Assembly (NCBI GenBank): GCA_963930775.1 | Contig: OZ005696.1 | Span: 7,812,001-7,876,000 of the forward strand | DNA length: 64,000 bases | Direction of reading: 5' to 3' | DNA from: Cliona cf. orientalis | Taxonomy: Eukaryota; Porifera; Demospongiae; Clionaida; Clionaidae | Shown: positions 42,126 to 52,459 of the stretch, piece after piece | Layout: every line of letters begins with the position of its first letter | Numbering within the stretch: the stretch's first letter is position 1 | The notes under the pieces: generated by a model | Database searches by the model: none | What the model saw: the letters and a program-made list of their open reading frames with translations, nothing else | Told to the model about the DNA's origin: nothing | Program-made: the position numbers and the translations under genes

Positions 42126-42625
42126 TTGAGGGGTATGTTGTGCTCTTAATTGTGTATTGGGGGCTCCTGCACAGATTAATTATTGAAAACCCATTCCTCA
42201 ACAGAAGCCTTATCAAGAGTAGCCCAATCAGCAAAAAAAAACCCCACTCATCCCACGAGTTAATAAAATTAATGCGATGTTCAAAATTTTAAACTTTCCT
42301 GGGGAAGAAAAATATTTCACATTCCCCTCCTCTCCTCTAAACAAATAATCCGTATTAATCACTGTGGAATATTGCCCCCTCTTACTTGTACTTCACCAAA
42401 CCTGGACTCCATTAAATCAAGAGTACTTATCTTCTCTCCTTTGGTACCAATGTTTGTGAAATCAATGGTCGATAATCACATCTTTGCTTTGCTTGTTCTC
42501 CTGCAGCAGTGGGAGGGAGGGACAAAGGTGAATTTCCCACAACATGATTTATTGTTACGATGCAAGCTACGTACAGATAACAAAGAGCAAACTGATTATC
42601 AATTCAATGTATAATAATTTGCAGA
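42126..42625. repeat. Second partial copy of unit 4
   Basis: It repeats the GAGGGGTATGTTGTGCTC block through the KH6 fragment to TCAATTCAATGTATA, 840 bp after the previous copy. Confidence 0.7.
42402..42500 (-). pseudogene. Vigilin KH6 first-half exon, deleted copy
   Basis: Acceptor CTGCAG, then ENKQSKDVIIDH. Internal deletions remove KQI and the REIRDR region, and the donor reads GTTTGG. It is the most damaged of four KH6a copies. Confidence 0.65.
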
Positions 42626-42693
42626 TTCTAAGCTTCTTGAAATAAACGAAGATTCTTTGCAGACAACTTAAACTGTTCGGTAAAATTTGCCGA

Positions 42694-42724
42694 CATTTCG
42701 ATTAGATGCTCTAGTCATCCTCAG
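42694..42724 (-). other. Hammerhead-core-like / Penelope-tail-like motif
   Basis: On the - strand CTGAGGA is followed by a 7-bp stem with one mismatch (GACTAGA / TCTAATC, loop GCA) and then GAAA. CTGANGA, stem, GAAA is the hammerhead ribozyme core arrangement, which Penelope-like retroelements carry at their ends. One extra base precedes the stem, and I cannot fit stems I and III, so this may be a decayed tail. Confidence 0.3.
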
Positions 42725-42725
42725 G

Positions 42726-43400
42726 ACAAAAGTGAAGCGAGGTGCGAAAATGCTGGTGTTCTTATAGGCTTGGCTCCTGCACTCGCATACCCATGCAGCT
42801 CGATGTAGTGCTAGCGCGTTTGCCCCCACCCCCTAGCTTCTTCATAGTCGCGATCCAGCAGCCCGGCAACTCGTAGCCCCCGTCTCAATTGAGCCTGTTG
42901 TTTGCAGGGGTCCTCCCGATGTGCAAGGCTTCCTTACAGAAGAGCGAGCATAGCTATCTATTGATAGTCTCAATCTCGTCCCCAGACCCGCCCTTGTAAC
43001 CCTCGCGCATGCATATAATTATTAGGCCTATGCTGTATATAGCGTGAGACACACAATATTCTATTTATACATAAAGTTAGCTGGCCGGGATAGGAGAAAT
43101 CAAGAAGCTTAGAGGACACTATGACCGACCAAGAAGTAGCTTGAGCAGCCATCTGGTTAAAATGCATGGAAAATGGCCAATGGCCGGCTGTTATTTTGCA
43201 CTCTGAAGTTGTAGTATAGGAACTCATCCAGTAACTGACTTATAGTATGTTAGTGTACTACATCCTGTGTAATGAACGATATTATAAAAATTTAATCGTT
43301 TAACAATATATGATTGTAATGGATTATGGCTGTGGGGGACTGAACTTTTTTGTGTTTTTGTTCAAAATGAGGCTCCATGATGAAGCGCAATATGAGGAAA
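42726..43400. other. Intergenic, no gene seen
   Basis: No exon recognised. The missing second half of vigilin KH5 was looked for here, since gene order predicts it, and was not found. Confidence 0.4.
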
Positions 43401-43610
43401 TTAAGACCCAGTATAGTGTGCACGTTAGCGCCATGCATGGCTTCCCACAGGCATGAATATGAATATAATTTTGATTGTAATTCTCCTTTCAGTGATCACT
43501 CGGAGTCTGTCAACTTTACTTTGTACAGTGAGCACTCTGACGTCACTACTCGCAAGGCATGTACATTCTATGTTGTCAGCTTTGCCACACATGTAAATAG
43601 CACTGAAGGC

Positions 43611-43618
43611 TATAAAAG
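43611..43618 (+). promoter_or_regulatory. TATA box of IL-17-like gene 8
   Basis: TATAAAAG within CACTGAAGGCTATAAAAG, the class A TATA context, 93 bp before the ATG. The sequence further upstream differs from the other class A promoters, and no ATTGCACAAT palindrome is seen. Confidence 0.55.
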
Positions 43619-43710
43619 TTGAGCAAAAAACCACCAGTAAAGCAGATCACAATTGTCCGGTAAACAAAAGGAACAAAACTTCTTCAAGCAACCATTGAAT
43701 TGAAAAAGAA

Positions 43711-44276
43711 ATGATCAATCAATCGACTCATATCACCACTGTACTGCTGGCCATAGCGCTGTGTGCTATGCTAATGACAGCCAAGGCCTGTCCACTAGCA
43801 TTAAACTGCACACGAGATCAAGAATGCCAAGCCTATAATGACGCTAAAGCTGCAACCAACCCAGTGTACCTCAATGTCAATGCAACACTGAGCAATTTCA
43901 TCAACACACCTGACGAATTCAACCAAAAACTTGTACAGATTATGACTCTGACAGCATTCCAGATGAAGAAAAAAGACAAGCTTGCTACAAAAACACTGAC
44001 CAAGAAATAGGCTGCAGAGAGAAACTTGAAGTTGTAACAGGAAATTGCTCCTGGATATACCAGTGCGACTACGATCAGAATAGGCTCCCCCTATACATAT
44101 GGAGAGCATCTTGCAGCAGTGAATCACAGACCATCTACTACCCTGTCCCAGTGCTGAAGCGCAGAGATGCCTGCAACCCACAACCAACATGGCAGCTAGT
44201 CATGGAGAAGGTCCCTGTGGGATGCAAATGTAACTTGCACTTCTATCCAGAAGATAAAAAAAATTTTGGCTCTTGA
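43711..44276 (+). pseudogene. IL-17-like gene 8, one frameshift
   Basis: It starts MINQSTHITTVLLAIALCAM, then LMTAKACPLALNCTRDQECQ, and is normal to DEFNQKL. There CTTGGTACAG has become CTTGTACAG (near 43934), a 1-nt deletion that derails the frame. The remaining sequence in the next frame is intact: DYDSDSIPDEEKRQACYKNT, CSWIYQCDYDQNRLP, RASC, VLKRRDAC, VPVGCKC, then NLHFYPEDKKNFGS and a stop. The single defect suggests a very recent loss, an allele, or a sequencing error. It lies 162 bp from the KH5 exon of vigilin copy 2, tail to tail, just as gene 4 does in copy 1. Confidence 0.8.
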
Positions 44277-44437
44277 GGCGTAACTAATATTAGAGCCAGA
44301 GCAAGAACATTAAGTACTCTAAGTACGTAGCAGCTGCATAATTAATTTTACCATTGATACTTCCATTGTTGTGAATATCATGCTGTTGTAATTTGCATAT
44401 TACACCAAAACTCAATCTACAATCATTAACCACTTAC

Positions 44438-44516
44438 CACTGGCCCCTCCTTTCCCGATGATGTGACGATGGTACTTCTAGTCAACTCGAATCTAAACAT
44501 AGTCCATGGTGGCCAT
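44438..44516 (-). pseudogene. Vigilin copy 2, KH5 first-part exon
   Basis: Same 79-nt exon as 7940-8018, with splice sites kept (TGTAG, GTAAGT). Two in-frame TAG codons replace the codons after MATMDYV and IRVD. The GKGG loop follows. Confidence 0.85.
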
Positions 44517-44929
44517 CTACACAGAGAGCATAATTATTATGAAGACACAGAGAAATGTACGCAAGCAGAGAATACAATAATTTTCAAACTTTCGTCACAG
44601 TGCAGTGTTTTTCCACTGCATTTTGAGGGATATTGGCTGTTTTTCTTAAAAAACACAGAAAAGTGTACAGCATGATAAAATACCTTAACTATTTGCATAC
44701 ATGCACATAATAATAATGTTATAGCAAATTGGACAGCACAAGATGCATAGCCAAGTGCACCTGAAAATTACCCCATATGTAGAAATTGTATCTTAAATTG
44801 TCATGGATACAGTAATAATTCATATCTCATCAGGCTACCCAACAATCATCTTTAGTCATTCCATAGCCGACAATTTATACATAAAAATACAAATAAGCAC
44901 ACACATGCACACTAGATGTATATACACAC

Positions 44930-45154
44930 CAGGTCATCAGTGAAGGTCTCGAAAGCCTCCTTCGCCTGTTGGACTTGGTCTGGCAGTCCTTCCAGAATGA
45001 TCTTATCGAGGTCAGAGTTGAACTCTACGTGCACCTTGGGGAGGTCCTGGGTGATCTTTTGAACGTTCTGTCCCTTTCGTCCGATGATGAATCGATGGAG
45101 CCAGCGGGGGGCATTCACCCTCTCCGTCTGGACACTGTTGGCCTTCCCATAAAC
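44930..45154 (-). pseudogene. Vigilin copy 2, KH4 exon (intact frame)
   Basis: 75 codons, splice sites present, and only a PP to LP change relative to copy 1 among the residues compared (LEGLPDQ). The exon is open but belongs to a gene broken on both sides. Confidence 0.8.
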
Positions 45155-45375
45155 CTAGAAGGAGGAGTTTGTGGAAGTTTCAGGATTGAGGATACCACTG
45201 ATGATATAACTTACCAAATAATTGCTACTAAGACGGTAATATAATTTTGCACTACTTAACTCTGGGGGCAAAGCTAAAAGTTAAACAATTGAAGGAGTGA
45301 GGAAAAGAGGAAGTTTGCATCGTACCATTCATGATAATACTCTACATCGAAACGGGGAGGGGGGAGGGAACTTAC

Positions 45376-45570
45376 CACAGTGAGCGCCTGCCCGAGCTTC
45401 TCCTTGGGTCCCCTGAGAGTGATGGTGTTGACGTCCGAGTCGGAGGGCGGTACCTCCACCCACACCCCAGTGGTCTGGAGCACCTCCTGGAGACCTTGGC
45501 CACGTGGACCTACAATGTACTTGTGCTGGGTCTTCTTCACCTCAACAGACATAGTTCCATATGTACGACA
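45376..45570 (-). pseudogene. Vigilin copy 2, KH3 exon (intact frame)
   Basis: 65 codons, with V to M (GTMSVEVKK) and Q to K (RGPKEKL) changes from copy 1, and acceptor CTGCAG and donor GTAAGT kept. The GPRG loop is intact. Confidence 0.8.
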
Positions 45571-45808
45571 CTGCAGGTACATAACAATACATGCGAGAAG
45601 GTGCACGTGAGAGGATGCCATAATAATTATTTAGGCAGTGTCTGTGGCTGGTTATCCACGTGCAAAAGTATACTCCTCAAATTTTGGGTAAGTTAGCACT
45701 CTACGGTGCTAGTAACTTATATCTTCGTAAGCTTTCCTAGATATTTCTATTTGCAGAAACTGAGGCAATGTAGCTCTATATCTTGTGGAAAATTTATGAA
45801 AAACTCAC

Positions 45809-46023
45809 CATCTCCTTGTAGAGTTGCATGATCTGAGCAGTTGCCTTGGCAACGGCATCCTTGTCACCAGCAACAGTGATCTCATTCTTGTGGAGGGAGG
45901 GAGGAGGCATGTTCACTCAAGCTCCGGTGGAATCAGTGATTGACTTGATCACAGAATTGTTGGGACCAGAGATGAAGGGATGGTACTCCTTATCAACCTC
46001 AAGATGCTCAAAAGCAAGCTTTG
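45809..46023 (-). pseudogene. Vigilin copy 2, KH2 exon, stop and splice damage
   Basis: The acceptor side has lost one G, so splicing at CCAG would shift the frame by one. Within the exon CGA of TGARVNM has become TGA, a premature stop. Otherwise close to copy 1. Confidence 0.8.
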
Positions 46024-46240
46024 CTGGAGGGAGGGTGAGAGAGAGAGAGAAACATGCTATTTACAGTTTATCAACACAAGGTGCTAATTTAAAAGTTGAA
46101 GCCTTCACCTAAGTGTTAAACAATTAGCCAATCAAAATCAAATTATCAACATTTGAACAGTCTAATGCTAATTATCAAAAATTGGCTAAGTTGGTCAAAC
46201 CACCACAGGTACACACACACACTCACACATACACACATAC

Positions 46241-46447
46241 CTGTTCATCGGATATCATTTGTATCTGGTGCTGAGCCTTGTCAATTCCCTCTTTGGTGCC
46301 AACTATCTTGATGATGTCCGAGGAATTGTCATGGCGAGGAATGGAGATCTTGGTAGCCGTGGACAGCTCAATGTTCTTGAGCTTCTGACTTTCTTTGCCA
46401 ATCACAAACCTGTGGTGCTCCTTGGGAATCTTCAAGTCAACATGGGC
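46241..46447 (-). pseudogene. Vigilin copy 2, KH1 exon, GxxG lost
   Basis: 69 open codons with splice sites, but the loop reads GKES instead of GKEG, and DDPSD is DNSSD. It is the first exon of copy 2 present. The N-terminal exons 1 and 2 are absent upstream to 59 kb. Confidence 0.8.
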
Positions 46448-46469
46448 CTATGGGTGAAGAGAGGGAGGG

Positions 46470-46514
<45 letters not shown>
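46470..46514. repeat. (GA)n microsatellite
   Basis: GA run in the intron upstream of the copy 2 KH1 exon. The copy 1 intron has a shorter, G-interrupted version at 11185-11225. Confidence 0.9.
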
Positions 46515-46516
<2 letters not shown>

Positions 46517-46569
46517 AGCACAGCAGAGCCCATATAAACAGCAGGGTGGTCCAGCCCATAAACCATTGT

Positions 46570-47220
46570 TAACCCTCGGCGCATGCGCGAGGGTTACTGT
46601 AGTTGGTTTGTGTGTCTGTCTGTTACCACGCTAGCTGCTACATACCTCGTTTGCAAGTCCAATTTGCGGTGTTGTAAGGTTCCTTATGGCGTTCCAAACC
46701 CATGATTTGTGTGGATTTCTCCGAAAACGCTTTGTTCGCCATTTTTGGCGTCATTTGCCGATTCTAAGCTTCTTGACTTTGCCAGCATGACTTACAACGT
46801 ATAAATAGGTTGCGCACTATATACGGTATGTACGTCTATTAACCGTCAGCGCATGCGCGGTTGTATCAATCCCGCCACTGGCTATAGTAGTATAGTACAG
46901 TCTGTCAAGCTAGACCCCTTTTTCTCCCAACGACCTTTACCTACTCCCTAAGCCACAGTTAGCTAGTCTCGCAAGCCACACCCTTCAATCTCCGCTCGTG
47001 ACTACACCACAGTGTGGAGTTCGATACAATACACTATGGTTGTTGCTGCTATGAGCCGTTGCATCTTGAATAACACTGCTGTGCAAGTATAATATTAGCC
47101 TCATCCCTGTCTCGCCCCGGCCCCAGCCCTTTAGCTACCTCCTTTCTGCATGCAACTGCTGAAGCATTTAGCTAATGCCATACAGTGCGCCGAGGGTTTT
47201 GTGCTCGAGAGAGCTCTAGT
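46570..47220. mobile_element. Helitron-like nonautonomous element, T|T insertion
   Basis: The copy 1 intron reads CTCTGTTCCAATTAG (11306-11320). In copy 2 about 651 bp are inserted between the two Ts. The insert begins TAACCCTCGGCGCATGCGCG and ends GCGCCGAGGG, then TTTTGTGCTCGAGAGAGCTC and TAGT. The ending CTCTAGT after a GAGCTC hairpin recurs at 58629 and 61329. Insertion between T and T and a terminal hairpin before CTAG fit Helentron-type rolling-circle elements. CCCTCGGCGCA / TGCGCCGAGGG forms a subterminal inverted repeat. No ORF. Confidence 0.55.
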
Positions 47221-47435
47221 TCCATTAGTGGTCACTAACTGGAGGATGACCTTCCCACAGAATTACACAAGGTACAACAGAATTCTTTCAGCAAACCATG
47301 TCAGCAAACTGTGTCAGCCATTATTGGCCATCACCTAGCAACCAAAGTTTTTATAGGCAAATTGCCAGTCACCACAGGGGTGTAGGTGATCATAGGGTAG
47401 GCCAGTGATGAGAGGGGGTCATGGGCCAATAAGAC
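47221..47435. other. End of vigilin copy 2 homology
   Basis: Homology to vigilin copy 1 intron 2 (11313-11370) ends near 47280. Positions 47320-47435 are repeated at 51548-51661. No gene. Confidence 0.5.
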
Positions 47436-47509
47436 AGTTACAAGACCTTAATTGGGGTGCATTCCGCCATACATCTCATGCACCCTAATTAAGGTCTTGT
47501 AACTATAAC
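47436..47509. repeat. Palindromic element, copy a
   Basis: AGTTACAAGACCTTAATTGG, then GGTGCAT, and its mirror (ATGCACCCTAATTAAGGTCT, then TGTAACT). A second copy with the same flanks lies at 51662-51735. Confidence 0.7.
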
Positions 47510-48335
47510 TTGTGTTTGGGCCAACCTGAGCACTATATGTTATAGTTACAAGATGGGTTCCTATAATGAGCCTAATTAAATTCATATTTGACTATTTTTA
47601 AAAAAATTTCCAGTCCCTGCACAGTAGACAGCTAAAATAACTATCCATATTCTAGTGCATCATGTTCCTCACTGTAGCTACTCCCCAGGTCCTCTTTCCC
47701 AAGCTGTTTAATATTATACACAAATACTGGGTGGTATGCAACATTAAAAAGCTGGTAATTGACTTTAAAATCCTCTAAGGAACTGCTAGCTACATTGTAA
47801 CCTGGCACTGGTGTCCTTAGCTTGTCACTACACTAGGCACTGCTCCTACTACGATATTCTGCACCACGTAAGGTACACTGCTTCCTCCAGGTTTATAAAT
47901 GCATAAGCATTTTCACTGGACCAGATAGTCACTGGCAGCAATGCAAAATGCTGAATTCAAACAGCTAGGCTAGTATACTGATATTTTTAGCTTAAAGCCA
48001 TCCGTAGAAATTTACTGGCGGCATGCAAAATGTTAACTAGGCTAGTACTCAGGTAATTTTCCCACCTTTTGCCATAAAAAAGGGTAGCTCAAAGCCAACC
48101 TAACCTTCTAGCTTGTTGCCTGCTGCTTTTCTGAATTCAAAATGAACCATTCCAGTGAAAGCATACCCAATTAACATTTTGTGGTCGTGTATAGTATAGC
48201 TTGCTCTGTGTCAACAGTACACAGCTCTACTATACAAGGGAGTATAGGTATACCTATCTCCTAGGTAACATACTACAATGTAGATTACAAATAGAGTACA
48301 TATAATTAAAAATCGTACTGTCTGCAACTATGTAA
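47510..48335. other. Intergenic, no gene seen
   Basis: Positions 47540-47800 (CTATAATGAGCCTAATTAAA, AATATTATACACAAATACTGG) have diverged relatives at 57545-57730 and 61330-61440. No coding sequence. Confidence 0.45.
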
Positions 48336-48407
48336 TACCTTAGATGATTTCCAACAAGCTTTAATTGCGCCCAAGGCACAGTTAGAGGGTGAAAATCATC
48401 TAAGGTA
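48336..48407. repeat. Inverted repeat
   Basis: TACCTTAGATGATTTTC-like arms face each other around a 38-bp loop (AACAAGCTTTAATTGCGCCC onward). Confidence 0.65.
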
Positions 48408-48571
48408 ACTTGGTATTGTTACTATGGTATACCAGTGCTCCACCATACATACAGGCACTGTACACTGATTAAATTATGTGGGCTAAGGTAGCTCTGTTCT
48501 ATCTTTTTTGAACATGACTTGCCCTGGTCTTAGTGACATTAGATGTTGTTACCACCACAAGCAGCTAAGTG

Positions 48572-49599
48572 TGTGGTACCCCCTATGGGGCTATATTAGT
48601 GTCATAATTATGGAGGGTGTAGTCATTTTGTGAGAGGGGTATCCATCTTATTTGGGGGTGGTCATTTAGAGGTAGAAATTTCTTCTTGCTGTGGTGTATA
48701 TTTCCTTGGTGGGTATACGGTATTCTATATGGGTGGTAGTACACTGTAAATTTTGGTGGGGTAGCTATCTTCAGTAGGGGCATGGCTACTTTTCATATTG
48801 GGATCGTATATTTATTAGTGAAAGATGTATAATAATAATAGCTAGTACTATTGTTTTGGGAGGGGTGTTCATTTCATTTTGGGGGGGGGGGGGGGGGTGT
48901 CTTTTATTGCTGGAGGGGTGGGCCATTTCTTGGGGTACCGGGTGTAAGTACCAGCCACGCCCCTACATGCACAGAGCTAGCTAGATAGCAAAGGTCATGT
49001 GATCAGTTACTGTCCTGTAACAAGGTCAAAGGTCAACGATACTATACTTTAAATGGATCGAAACCTTTCTTTCTTTGGTGATGCTATTAAATCACTTCTA
49101 TAGAATTTTAATGATCTCACGGACCATCAGATGGCTCTTAAATCTTCAATGATCAATAATGAGAATATTTACCAATTATCCCGCCGAAGTTCATAGACCT
49201 TCACAACTGTCGATATTGGATGGATAGCCTTAAAAAAGATTTAAAGCACTGTATCATTGACCTTTGACCCTGTATACGGTGGCAACTGATCACGTGACCT
49301 TCGTTTTCTGTGTGGGCATACCCCATGCCAATAAAAAAACTACCCCCAAGAAATGGCCCACCCCTCGAATAAAAAGACTACCCCCATATGAAATGGACAC
49401 CCCTCCCAAAAGCATAGTACCCCGCAAATGAAATGAACACTAACGAAAGATCCCGTCTCCCCCCTCCTCCCCCCCCCCCCAAAAGAAAATGGATACCCCC
49501 AGAAGAAAAGACTACCCCCAAATAGAATGGATACCCCTCCCAAAACAATACTGTACACTATTCATAATTATGACACTAATATACTGCCATAGTGGTACA
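48572..49599. mobile_element. 1-kb fold-back element with repetitive arms
   Basis: The outer ends TATATTAGTGTCATAATTATG and CATAATTATGACACTAATATA are inverse. The arms (about 48600-48955 and 49325-49575) are made of about 20-nt words such as GGGGTGTTCATTT, GGGGGTAGTC and GGGTGGGCCATTTCTTGGGG, mirrored on the right. The core (48985-49300) is itself an inverted repeat: GGTCATGTGATCAGTTAC with GTAACTGATCACGTGACC-like, and AAGGTCAAAGGTCAACGATA with its inverse. No ORF. Confidence 0.7.
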
Positions 49600-49839
49600 T
49601 GATTTACACAAGCCCACTACTAGTGGTTTAAAGCCCACTACTAGTGGTTTAAAACAGTCACGTAGTCTGTGGTTGTGTACATACTTGTAAGGCTTGTATG
49701 CTGAGATCATAAATGAGAGGGCCAACCCCTTTTCGCGTTTTGCTTATAGCACTGGAGCGCTCAACCACGCTTTTAATACTGATATGGTATAATTTTGGTT
49801 TTGGGACTCCATGGGATTAAGAGACATACAAAGTAGAGT

Positions 49840-50460
49840 AGCAGCTGGTAATTTGTACCACTGAAATGAGCTACTTCATGTCACACTCCAGACAATTAAC
49901 AGAAAAGGTCATGCAAACTAGCTCTTGCTTGCTTATTTAACCCTACAAAAACTCAGCATGTGATGCCAGTGCTTAGTAGTTGTGCCTAGTAGCTGTGTTC
50001 AGTTCTACCAGTCTCAGTGTATATTGGAAGATGAAGCTATTTCTCTAGCTTATTCTGTGGTGACATGGAACCAGCCAACTGTGCAGAAAGTTATACTTTC
50101 ACTGGTACTATGGGCTCTTGATCTGTAGCTATGGCCTGGATCGCTAGTTGGCTCATCTACTAGGATCCTCTACAGATGGTCACACTAGTCTTGAGGCCAA
50201 CATGCAGGTTTGCAGACTAGCCTGGGTCCCTAGCTACCATGCACACAGTGCCTATGCTAACAGTCTGGTATATTAAAAACTGTCATATTCTGCTTATTCT
50301 ATGGATAGGTGACTGTTTTGGAGCCTTCTCTGATCTTTCGACAACCCAAGATACTAAAAAAAATCAGGTCTATACTTTCTACTCTGTGGTTGTAATCATT
50401 ACTACTTCAATATAGCTATAATATTATACTGCTTAAAGTTCAATTTTGTGGAACTAATTA
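49840..50460. repeat. Segmental duplicate of 58848-59460
   Basis: Shared blocks in the same order include TTCAGTTCTACCAGTCT, GATCCTCTACAGATGGTCAC, ACTAGTCTTGAGGCCAACAT and CACAGTGCCTATGCTAACAG. The 59188-59457 copy is open for 89 aa, but this copy is not, so I do not call a gene. Confidence 0.7.
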
Positions 50461-50505
50461 GCAAACTAGCTGCAGCTAGAACATAACCACCAAGAATGCA
50501 CAGTA

Positions 50506-51290
50506 CAGTGCATGTAGTCCACTTAATTCAAATCCCTTCAAGACGAATTTTCCGTCTAATTCAAATTCTTTCAGATTCCCTACATAGAGCTAATACATGA
50601 ATTTGAACTGGTATTTTCGCTTAATTAGAAAAATACAGCCAACAAAAGTACACAATTATTTATATAAAATTAATAGAGCGTAGATCACATATAGATCACT
50701 ACTATCCTGCTTGAGATATGAAACTAGAATTATCTGTTACCTAAATCACTCTCAGAACAATTCTAAAGCTTCATATATGGCTGAATGCTCCACAAATAAG
50801 TATTGCAGGGTCTCAATACAGTGGTTATATGGATTTCTGTAATTCAAATTTTCATTTACCTTAGTGTTATAAAAGTTAATGGCACTTAAATTTAGAGCGA
50901 TTTTGAAAAGAGAGTATTTAGCTACAACTTAATTTAGTGATTTTGGTTTCAAGTTATAATTTATACACAACAAACTTTTGATGTCTCAGAGTAGATCATT
51001 CCAGATGCTCAGTGAGGTACATGTAACTACTTAACAGATATCAGAGCCTAGTAGAGGCCATGAAGTTGCCATCTGATGAAGAGCTGGAGTACAGCTCGAA
51101 TCTTATTTGCATTTTTCAATTTTTAATTAAGCAAATTGTCTTTGCGAAGAAATTTTAGCCTCGTGTTAATTTAGCGAATTTGGTTCCAGTCACTAAATTG
51201 GCTAAATTAAGCTGCAGTTAACTTTAGGGACACTAAGGTAATTCAAATATTTCTCATGGATTTCGAGATTGATTTATGTGGACTACACTG
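50506..51290. mobile_element. Tc1/mariner-like nonautonomous element
   Basis: TIRs CAGTG(CATG)TAGTCCACTTAA and CAGTGTAGTCCACATAAATC, each flanked outside by TA (50504-50505 and 51291-51292). 785 bp of AATTCAAAT-rich sequence without an ORF. CAGTG ends with a TA target fit the pogo/Tigger branch. Confidence 0.7.
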
Positions 51291-51661
51291 TATAAGTTAT
51301 AGTTGCTGAGAAACACCACAAAGCATGCACTGTATAAGTAGAGGTTAATTACTTATTCTCACCTGCAACCACTACCAGCACTATTAATGATTTACTGCAC
51401 TGGCTTGCCTTTGATCTCTATGGCTTCAGGGCACAATTATACAAATTACTGTATACTATATACAATATTATACAATATGTATACTAGTGTGGTTTGTGAT
51501 GAGACTGACAGTAACATTGATGTTTGAGGGGCTTCATAAAATAGGCATTATTGGCCATCACCTAGCAACCAAAGTTTTTACAGGCAAATTGCTGGCCACC
51601 ACAGGGGTGTAGGTGATCATAGGGTAGGCCAACCAATGAGAGGGGTCATGGGCCAATAAGA

Positions 51662-51735
51662 CAGTTACAAGACCTTAATTGGGGTGCATTCCACCATGCA
51701 TCTCATGCACCCCAATTAAGGTCATGTAACTATAA
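51662..51735. repeat. Palindromic element, copy b
   Basis: AGTTACAAGACCTTAATTGG and ATGCACCCCAATTAAGGTCA, as at 47436-47509. The 110 bp before it (GGCCATCACCTAGCAACCAA onward) are shared too, so a larger block was copied. Confidence 0.7.
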
Positions 51736-52440
51736 CATATAAGGCTGTGCCTGCCATATAACAGATGTTGACATAGGAATTTAATTAATACCTATTCTTC
51801 ATGTTACCCACAGTGTGGCTGTGTACACTAACATGATTGATTGATGTTACTTTGTATGTTATAGTTAAAGTAAGAATCTTAGTATACCCCCTCACTTCTC
51901 TATAAAAAGTTCTGGATAAAACACTGCCATATCAATAGGATGAACTAAGGAAAAAAAATCAAAAAAATCAAAGAACCATTGGTCAAACATAGGCGATGAT
52001 CTTTGACCCAAACATAAATTAAATTTTCACATTTAGCAGATCATTTGAAAGAGCATCTAATAAGGTGCTAGTGGTATAAATTATACATTGTAATTATGAT
52101 CAAGACAACACTTACTATCAATGATGTAGTGATCAGTACACTAAAACTTGACAAAAAAGTTTTTATAAGCAAAAGCCATACAGTGTAAGACACTGAAATT
52201 CACAACAGGTTAGTAACTTTGTTAGGTTTCCTGGAAGCAGGTACTTCTACAAATTTGTCATTTTAACCTGACTGGAGCTCACAGCACTATTTGCTATCTC
52301 TTGATAGTATCTACTAGCTATCAGCTTTAAACTTATTACAAGACCAAATAATATATCAAGAGAGTCTCTACCACTAGTGATTTCTTGTTAGCAAGCTCAA
52401 CCATGGCTCTTGGTCAGATAATATTTGCCAGCTCAGGTAA
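51736..52440. other. Intergenic, no gene seen
   Basis: AT-rich sequence, no supported feature. Confidence 0.4.
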
Positions 52441-52459
52441 GTTACAAAGAAGATATATG

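Noticed and set aside
45331-45696. 121-codon + strand ORF
   Set aside because: Shadow of the vigilin copy 2 KH3 exon on the - strand.
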